From positions 1,798,001-1,862,000 of the forward strand of contig OZ252253.1 of NCBI GenBank assembly GCA_965249775.1: 64,000 nt of DNA. The letters run 5' to 3'. A model generated the notes under the pieces. The model saw only the letters and a program-made list of their open reading frames with translations, ran no database searches and was not told the DNA's origin. Source of the DNA: UBA822 sp965249775. Lineage in GTDB: Bacteria; Gemmatimonadota; Gemmatimonadetes; Longimicrobiales; Gaopeijiaceae. Numbering within the stretch: the first letter of the stretch is position 1; each line of letters begins with the position of its first letter. Position numbers and translations under genes: made by a program. Below, in pieces: positions 58,881-64,000 of this stretch.

Positions 58881-61064
58881 ATGCCCCCAATGTGGTACGC
58901 GCATTTGAAGTTCCCCCGTTGGCTTCCGACTGCGCTTATCGCTCTGCTTCCCAGCCTGGTGGTAGAGGGGGCCCAGGCACAGACCGCGACGGTTACCATC
59001 CGGGCCGAGACTGCAACTGGTCCGGTCGAAGGGGTCCGTATCCTTGCGTCAGCCGTCATCGGCCTGACCAACGCCGACGGAGTCGCTCTACTTAGGCTTG
59101 GGCTCGGCCAACACGTCATCGAGACGGATCGCATCGGATTCGCTCCTGTACTGGTGGAGCTCTTTCTGGCCGAAGCCCGGGACACGACCGTGACGGTGCT
59201 GCTCCAGGCCGTGGCGATCGAGACGGACGGAATCGTCGTGACCTCCGGTCGGACCGAGAGACGCATCGAGGACGAACCGCTCCGGATCGAGGCGGTCTCG
59301 CGGGAGGAAGTGGAGGAGAAGCTCCTCATGACGCCCGGAGACATTGCCATGCTGCTCAATGAGACGGCCGGCCTTCGCGTGCAGCCAACCGCGCCATCGC
59401 TGGGTGGCGCGAGCGTCCGCATTCAAGGTCTAAGGGGCCGATACACGCAGATTCTCACCGACGGTATGCCCCTCTACGGCGGACAGGCCGGCGCCTTGGG
59501 ACCGCTCCAGGTGCCGCCCATGGATCTGGCACGTGTCGAGGTAATCAAGGGTGCGGCGTCGGCTCTTTACGGCCCGACCGCGCTCGGAGGCGTGGTGAAT
59601 CTGATCTCTCGACGCCCGGACCGGGCGCGTGAGTTCATCCTGAACCAAAGCACCCTGGACGGGACCGACGCGGTGGGTTGGCTGGCCGATGAGCTAAACG
59701 ACCGCTGGGGCTACACGCTGCTGGCCGGCGCACACCGTCAGGACTACGCAGAGGTGCACCCCGACGGGTGGGCGGACGTCCCGACCTTCCGTCGATTCTC
59801 CGTCCGTCCACGCCTGTTTTGGGACGACGGAAGGGGAGGGTCGGCGGTCCTGACCGTGGGTGGGATGCTCGAGGATCGGTCGGGCGGGACGCTACCCGGC
59901 TCACTCACTCCCGAGGGAACGGAGTACGTGGAATCACTCGACAGCCGTCGCGTCGACGCGGGACTCAGCGGCCGTAAAGTCTTCTCGGGCCTTCGGATCC
60001 TGTCGGCTCGCGCATCCGGCTCGCTCCAGCGGCACGACCATCGCTTCGGGGACGTCTGGGAGAACGACGAGCACCGGACCGGATTCGCCGAGGTCGCTCT
60101 CTCGGGACAGGACGGGCGACACCTCTGGGTTGTCGGCTTGGCAATCCAGCACGATGCGTACGAGCACCATGATCTTCCGACGTTCTCCTTCAACTACACC
60201 GTCCCCGCGGCGTTTGCACAGGACGAGTTGGAGGTCGCGGACTGGCTGACACTCGCCGGGAGCGTCCGCTACGACCAGCACAGCGAGTTCGGCGGCTACC
60301 TCAGCCCCCGTATCTCAATGCTGGCGCGGGTCTCGGAGTGGGTAGCCCGGATCTCGGCGGGCACGGGTTTTTTCGCGCCGACGCCCTTCACCGAGGAAGT
60401 GGAGGCGGTCGGGCTCGGACGGCTCACCGAGCCGGAGGGGTGGGTCGAGGAGCGCGCCCGAAGCGCGATGGTGGACGTGGGGCGTAGCTTCGGTCCGGTG
60501 GAACTAAACGTGAGCGCTTTCGCCTCGACGATCCACGATCCGCTCCAGACCGTGCGCAACGGCGATGGCACGCTGACCATCCGCAACGCCTCCGACGGGT
60601 CCGTGGACACGTGGGGCACGGAGGTCTTCGCGGCCCTCCGTCAGGGGCCGTGGCGATTGATCGGATCGTACGCCTTTCTGCGCTCGACCGAGCCAGATCC
60701 GCAGGCGGACGGGCGTCGGGAGGTACCGCTGACGCCCCGGCACTCCGTGGGGATGGTGGGCGCGTACGAAAACGAGGGGTGGGGCCGGATCGGCGTGGAG
60801 GCCTACTACACAGGAGAGCAGCACCTCGACGACGATCCCTACCGGAGTCGTTCCAAGCAGCACTTCATACTCGGCTTTCTCATCGACAAGCGCTTCGGTC
60901 GCGTCCGTGTCTTCCTGAACGCGGAAAACGTCCTGGATACTCGACAGACGCGGTACGACCCGCTGCTCCGCCCGAATCAGACGCCGGACGGTCGTTGGAT
61001 CACAGACGTGTGGGCGCCCCTTGAGGGGAGGGCGTTCAACGGAGGGATTTGGATCAGCTTCTAG
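58881..61064 (+). CDS. TonB-dependent outer-membrane receptor
   Basis: This 727-aa receptor has a signal peptide (LPTALIALLPSLVVEGAQAQ), a short carboxypeptidase-regulatory-like beta domain (about residues 35-110), a TonB-box-like DGIVVTSG, a plug (about 120-245; LRIEAVSREEVEEKLLMTPGDIAMLLNETAGLRV, VRIQGLRGRYTQILTDGMPLYGG, VEVIKGAASALYGPTALGGVVNLISRRP) and a barrel ending FNGGIWISF (terminal Phe). The plug resembles siderophore/haem/copper receptors. No riboswitch or metal-regulator site is visible, so the substrate is open. An alternative ATG is at 58890. A tRNA fragment begins 47 nt after the stop. Confidence 0.88.
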   Translation: MPPMWYAHLKFPRWLPTALIALLPSLVVEGAQAQTATVTIRAETATGPVEGVRILASAVIGLTNADGVALLRLGLGQHVIETDRIGFAPVLVELFLAEARDTTVTVLLQAVAIETDGIVVTSGRTERRIEDEPLRIEAVSREEVEEKLLMTPGDIAMLLNETAGLRVQPTAPSLGGASVRIQGLRGRYTQILTDGMPLYGGQAGALGPLQVPPMDLARVEVIKGAASALYGPTALGGVVNLISRRPDRAREFILNQSTLDGTDAVGWLADELNDRWGYTLLAGAHRQDYAEVHPDGWADVPTFRRFSVRPRLFWDDGRGGSAVLTVGGMLEDRSGGTLPGSLTPEGTEYVESLDSRRVDAGLSGRKVFSGLRILSARASGSLQRHDHRFGDVWENDEHRTGFAEVALSGQDGRHLWVVGLAIQHDAYEHHDLPTFSFNYTVPAAFAQDELEVADWLTLAGSVRYDQHSEFGGYLSPRISMLARVSEWVARISAGTGFFAPTPFTEEVEAVGLGRLTEPEGWVEERARSAMVDVGRSFGPVELNVSAFASTIHDPLQTVRNGDGTLTIRNASDGSVDTWGTEVFAALRQGPWRLIGSYAFLRSTEPDPQADGRREVPLTPRHSVGMVGAYENEGWGRIGVEAYYTGEQHLDDDPYRSRSKQHFILGFLIDKRFGRVRVFLNAENVLDTRQTRYDPLLRPNQTPDGRWITDVWAPLEGRAFNGGIWISF

Positions 61065-61111
61065 TGGACTGAGTCTAACAGGCCTTTCCTGCTTCCTGGG
61101 CCTCCGGCCAA

Positions 61112-61151
61112 TGAGCCGGGTGGGTCTCGAACCCACGACCTACGGATTCGG
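61112..61151 (-). other. 3' half of a tRNA-Arg(CCG) gene (positions 34-73)
   Basis: The 40 nt read as the anticodon CCG, two A, an anticodon 3' strand (TCCGT), variable loop AGGTC, the T-arm GTGGG-TTCGAGA-CCCAC and acceptor strand CCGGCTC plus discriminator A. This is exactly the number of bases in tRNA positions 34-73. The 5' half is missing: the bases before are the stop codon of the quinoprotein gene plus AAAAG. It is a truncated tRNA, not a functional one, and such 3' fragments are typical leftovers of tRNA-targeted integration. Confidence 0.8.
61115..61138. repeat. 24-bp direct repeat, copy 1 (tRNA T-arm sequence)
   Basis: These 24 bp are identical to 63367-63390, in the same orientation, and bracket one gene of about 2 kb. 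They comprise the T-arm and first acceptor bases of a tRNA. Confidence 0.8.
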
Positions 61152-61156
61152 CTTTT

Positions 61157-63115
61157 TCAGGGTAGCGCCAGCGCCACCCACTCGCTGGTCATGTCGCTCC
61201 AGGCGATCGGCATGACGATGTACTGGCGACCGTTGGCCATATAGGAGATCGGTGCCCCGGACGCGCCGCCGGGCAGCTCGACTTCGGCTACTACGGCCCC
61301 GGTCGCCTTGTCGTAGGCCTTGAACAGCTTGCCGCCCACGTCCTCCGGCAACAGCACCATCCCCCGGTCGACGCCTTCACCGAGAAACACGAGGGTGCTT
61401 GTGACCAGCGGAGACACCCGCGCCGCCTGCCCCAGTGGCGGCAGATCCAGGTGGCGAAGCGCGGGATGGTCCCGCGGACCGTCCCCGTTCGCAACGCGCC
61501 AGAGGATCTCGCCCGCGTTGAGGTCAATGGCCACGAGGCTGCCATAGGGCGGCTTGAGCAGCGGCAACCCCTGTGGGCCCTCGGCGATATCGAGTGACTC
61601 CATCACGTAGGCGACGTTCGAGCGTGGATGTTCCGATCTCTTCAACCCCACCACGACCGGCGTCCGGACCGTCGGGACGTAGAGCGTGCCACTCTCCGGG
61701 TCTATGGCCGCGCCGCTCCAGTCGGCGCCTCCCACCAGGCCTGGGGCCTGTACCGTGCCACGGGTGCCACCCGGCCGTTCATCGATGAGGGTCGGCGGAG
61801 TGAAGAGGGGCCCCGAGACATACCCGGCCAGGATCTGCTCCGCCTCGCGGCGCAGCGCCGGTGTGAAATCGATCAGATCGTCAACCGTGACCCCCTGCTG
61901 CTCAAATGGCGGCGGTTTGGTGGGGAACGGCTGAGTGGGGGAGTACCACTCTCCGGGCACATTGCCCTCCGGCACCGAACGCTCCTCAATCGGCCAGACC
62001 GGCTCCCCGGTCACTCGGTCGAACACGTAGGTGAAGCCCTGCTTGCTGACGATGGCGACCGCCTTGATGTCGCGACCGTCCACGGTGATGTCGACGAGGT
62101 TGGGCGCTGCCGGAAAGTCGTAGTCCCAGACCCCGTGGTGCACCGCCTGGAAATGCCAGATACGCTCGCCGGTCCGGGCGTCGAGACAGACCAGACTCTC
62201 GGCGAACAGGTTGCTACCCGGCCGGTGTCCGCCGTAGTAGTCGTTCGTCGGTGTCGAGAGGGGCAGATACACGTAGCCCAGTTCCTCGTCGGCGCTCGGC
62301 CAGGCCCACATGTTCGTGTTCCCGGTGTACTCCCACGACGCCTGGCGCTCATCCAAGCGGGTGAGCCACGTCTCGTTGCCCACCTCGCCCTCCTGGGGCA
62401 CGGTGTGGAAGATCCAGAGCTGCTCGCCCGTACGGACATCGAACCCTCGAACGTCGCCGGGCGGCATCTCCTTGCGAGCCAGCATCTCGTCGTTAATGAT
62501 GTCGGAGATGGCCGAGCCGACGATCACGACGTCGTTGACCACCAGGGGCGCCGACCGCCAGCCGAACTGGGTCACAGTGCGGGTGTCGTAGCCCTGTGTG
62601 AGGTCGACTTCGCCGTCGACCCCGAAGTCGGGGTACCGCGCACCGGTCCGAGCGTTCAGAGCGACCAGGGTCGACCCGACGACGGCGATGATGCGCGCGT
62701 CTTCGCCATCCTGTCCTCGCCAGTACGCGACCCCACGACTCGAGCTTCCGCGGCGTGTCACACCGTCGGGTAGGGGATCGAACCAGACGACCTCACCGGT
62801 GGTCGCGTCGAGCGCGGCAACCGTCCCAAGCGCCGTGCTCACATACAGCCGGCCGTCGGCCATCAGTGGCGTGTTCTGCACCACCGCCGGGGCCCGCACG
62901 GTGCTGCCCTGCCGAATCGCGTCGGGAATCGTCGACTGCCGCCAGACGACCTGCAGGTCACCGGCGTTGTCGGCCGTAATCTGGTCGAGTGGAGCGTACT
63001 TCGTGCCGGCAGCGTCGGCGCTGTAGGCGCGCCATTCCCCTGTCTGCGCTCCGGCGACCGGGCTCGCCGCGAGCGACAACAGCGTCACCAATAAGAGTGG
63101 TGCAATCCGTGACAT
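61157..63115 (-). CDS. PQQ-binding quinoprotein dehydrogenase, glucose-dehydrogenase type
   Basis: This 652-aa secreted quinoprotein (signal MSRIAPLLLVTLLSLAASPVAGAQ) has an eight-bladed PQQ propeller. Typical features are the start EWRAYSADAAGTKYAPLDQI, VVQNTPLMADGRLYVST, NETW, HFQAVHHGVWDYDFPAAPNLVDI and the last blade VAIDLNAGEILWRVANGD. The HGVWDYD-P-AP segment marks the membrane/soluble glucose-dehydrogenase (GCD-like) group without the N-terminal membrane helices of E. coli Gcd. Its stop is followed after 5 nt by the tRNA fragment, and the gene sits between two copies of a tRNA-derived repeat, so it may be an inserted cargo gene. Sugar or alcohol substrate unknown. Confidence 0.9.
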   Translation of the reverse strand: MSRIAPLLLVTLLSLAASPVAGAQTGEWRAYSADAAGTKYAPLDQITADNAGDLQVVWRQSTIPDAIRQGSTVRAPAVVQNTPLMADGRLYVSTALGTVAALDATTGEVVWFDPLPDGVTRRGSSSRGVAYWRGQDGEDARIIAVVGSTLVALNARTGARYPDFGVDGEVDLTQGYDTRTVTQFGWRSAPLVVNDVVIVGSAISDIINDEMLARKEMPPGDVRGFDVRTGEQLWIFHTVPQEGEVGNETWLTRLDERQASWEYTGNTNMWAWPSADEELGYVYLPLSTPTNDYYGGHRPGSNLFAESLVCLDARTGERIWHFQAVHHGVWDYDFPAAPNLVDITVDGRDIKAVAIVSKQGFTYVFDRVTGEPVWPIEERSVPEGNVPGEWYSPTQPFPTKPPPFEQQGVTVDDLIDFTPALRREAEQILAGYVSGPLFTPPTLIDERPGGTRGTVQAPGLVGGADWSGAAIDPESGTLYVPTVRTPVVVGLKRSEHPRSNVAYVMESLDIAEGPQGLPLLKPPYGSLVAIDLNAGEILWRVANGDGPRDHPALRHLDLPPLGQAARVSPLVTSTLVFLGEGVDRGMVLLPEDVGGKLFKAYDKATGAVVAEVELPGGASGAPISYMANGRQYIVMPIAWSDMTSEWVALALP

Positions 63116-63416
63116 GTCGGCAGTCTAGACCTCCGGCAAGCCTCGCACCAGGGTCGACGCCCGTGTTCCGCCGGCGGGATATAATCTCCAGTGACTTTCC
63201 ACACTCATGGAAAATCGAGGCCTCACGCGGTGTTCGCCGTCCTTGCACCCTACGAAAATCCGAAGCAGGGGAAAGGCGCTCAAGCCGAGCCGAGCACGCT
63301 TGCCGAAGGAATCCTCTCCTGAGCGGTAGCCGGAGCGGAAGTCACTTCCCGAGATCAGTTCCCCGTGCCGGGTGGGTCTCGAACCCACGAGCGGTGAGTA
63401 CCGTTAGCTTCCGGTC
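63116..63416. other. Intergenic region with the second tRNA-end repeat
   Basis: This 300-nt gap holds repeat copy 2 (63367-63390) and, on the minus strand, a TATATC box near 63178-63183 that could belong to the quinoprotein promoter, without a good -35. I see no gene in it. Confidence 0.5.
63367..63390. repeat. 24-bp direct repeat, copy 2 (tRNA T-arm sequence)
   Basis: It is identical over 24 bp to copy 1. Read on the minus strand it is T-stem, TTCGAGA loop, T-stem and CCGGC; the next bases (AC, then G) differ from copy 1 (TC, then A). It may derive from another tRNA or have diverged. No 5' tRNA half is present within 80 nt. Confidence 0.8.
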
Positions 63417-63581
63417 ATGAACTTGACGCCTGATGAGCAACCTGTCGTCCGTCGTGCTGTGGCGGCGTACTACGAGATGAAGAAGGGGCACAAGGGGGTG
63501 TTGGCCCTTCTGACACGAGGCGGGGCCGCCCAATCACTCGAACCCGCGAGGCCTCGGAGGCGTGGAGACCTGCCAACGTGA
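63417..63581 (+). CDS. Possible 54-residue protein coupled to plsC
   Basis: This ATG-started frame encodes MNLTPDEQPVVRRAVAAYYE followed by a basic tail. Its TGA overlaps the GTG of the acyltransferase (GTGA), which suggests coupling. However, no clear ribosome binding site precedes the ATG and the second half is Arg/Pro-rich, so it may be spurious. Confidence 0.35.
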   Translation: MNLTPDEQPVVRRAVAAYYEMKKGHKGVLALLTRGGAAQSLEPARPRRRGDLPT

Positions 63582-64000
63582 AACTCAGAGGCTATTTAGC
63601 CTTATCCCTCGCCGCCGTCTTTCTGCTGGCTGGCGACCCGATTCAGCGCTTTGTCATCTGCCCTGCGACGCGCATGTTTCCTTCGGCCGGGCCACACATG
63701 CAGGGAGCATGGCAGCGCTTTCTCGCACGCGTAGTGTTTTTCATCCTAGGCTGGATCGGGGGCGCGGCTCTGCCGGCGGCTCCCCGCATCCCGGGAGAGG
63801 CTGGGGTCCTCATTCTCATGAACCACCAGTCTTTCCTAGACATTCCCCTGATCATTGCGTCCCTGGACGGCTCTTATCCCAGGATCGTCACCCGCAGTAG
63901 GTATGCCAGGTGGATTCCCCTGATCTCCCACACTCTCAGGAAATTCGCGTACCCCTTGGTGGATCCCGAGGCGAAGGCCGGCACGGGGAGGCGAAACCTC
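63578..64000 (+). CDS. plsC: 1-acylglycerol-3-phosphate acyltransferase-like protein (3' partial)
   Basis: The frame is open from GTG 63578 to the window end (141 codons). There is an N-terminal helix (LALSLAAVFLLAGDPIQ), a second hydrophobic part (VVFFILGWIGGAALPAA) and the acyltransferase motif MNHQSFLDIPLI (HX4D). Later comes the substrate region SRYARWIPLISHTLRKFAYPLVDP. PlsC enzymes acylate lysophosphatidic acid in phospholipid synthesis; the family also includes non-specific acyltransferases. The GTG start overlaps the stop of a small upstream frame. The C-terminal half is outside the window. Confidence 0.8.
   Translation, partial: MKLRGYLALSLAAVFLLAGDPIQRFVICPATRMFPSAGPHMQGAWQRFLARVVFFILGWIGGAALPAAPRIPGEAGVLILMNHQSFLDIPLIIASLDGSYPRIVTRSRYARWIPLISHTLRKFAYPLVDPEAKAGTGRRNL

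Noticed and set aside
61021..61215. 64-aa frame containing RVGLEPTTYG, and a similar WVSNPRA frame at 62989-63420
   Set aside because: These peptides are translations of the antisense of tRNA T-arm sequence, a well-known false gene.
1..64000. CRISPR arrays, rRNA genes, complete tRNA genes, insertion sequences and integrases
   Set aside because: None was seen; the only tRNA-like sequences are the 3' fragments near 61.1 and 63.4 kb.

Overview
The window is GC-rich (above 60% by eye) and densely coded. It encodes a Gram-negative-type envelope: two TonB-dependent receptors, a TPR/outer-membrane barrel protein, several lipoproteins and periplasmic quinoproteins. It also has a duplicated-permease (ADOP) MacB-like protein and several NHL, LVIVD or PQQ beta-propeller proteins. 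This mix is typical of Gemmatimonadota, Acidobacteriota and similar phyla; Gemmatimonadota is my best guess, but no phylogenetic marker here settles it.

Layout. 1-3.7 kb: oleC and oleD (long-chain olefin pathway) and an Sfp-type phosphopantetheinyl transferase in an overlapping run. 3.7-14.2 kb: an ADOP permease, DAHP synthase, and a minus-strand signalling run made of an NHL/TPR protein (one frameshift), a membrane class III nucleotide cyclase and a GGDEF-PilZ protein. 14.4-21.4 kb: a cupredoxin-like lipoprotein, then a minus-strand sulfur/siroheme operon (cysH, sir, an unknown gene, a sirohydrochlorin chelatase, cobA-hemD). That operon is preceded by what looks like a complete cysteine attenuator: promoter, Cys-rich leader peptide, and two tandem terminators with alternative pairings. 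21.7-26.5 kb: a MATE exporter, an LVIVD-repeat protein, and a membrane-anchored peroxiredoxin-like selenoprotein with an in-frame TGA followed by a bacterial SECIS-like hairpin. 26.5-30 kb: a cobalamin riboswitch, a BtuB-like receptor and a beta-propeller lipoprotein that may act like BtuG.

31.5-45.2 kb: a phospholipase-D-fold protein and then a run of histidine kinase (with a degenerate GGDEF-like tail), single-domain response regulator, membrane-anchored HEAT solenoid, processive GT2 glycosyltransferase, glycoside-hydrolase-like protein and a related lipoprotein. A TPR/outer-membrane barrel gene converges on it. I read this as a possible new exopolysaccharide synthesis and export system. 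45.4-53.4 kb: a PQQ alcohol dehydrogenase with a dihaem cytochrome, an FkbM methyltransferase, a lower-GC lipoprotein, SoxC/SoxD-like sulfite dehydrogenase and an NHL lipoprotein.

53.5-56.9 kb: an operon of a membrane protein, a small winged-helix regulator, an undecaprenyl-diphosphate synthase homologue and a DUF4173 protein, with two similar palindromic operator candidates. 57-64 kb: an exported MDR-family reductase, an unknown Cys-rich anchored protein, a TonB receptor, and a PQQ quinoprotein bracketed by a 24-bp direct repeat made of tRNA 3'-end sequence (one copy is an exact 40-nt 3' half of tRNA-Arg(CCG)). The window ends in a plsC-type acyltransferase that runs off the edge.
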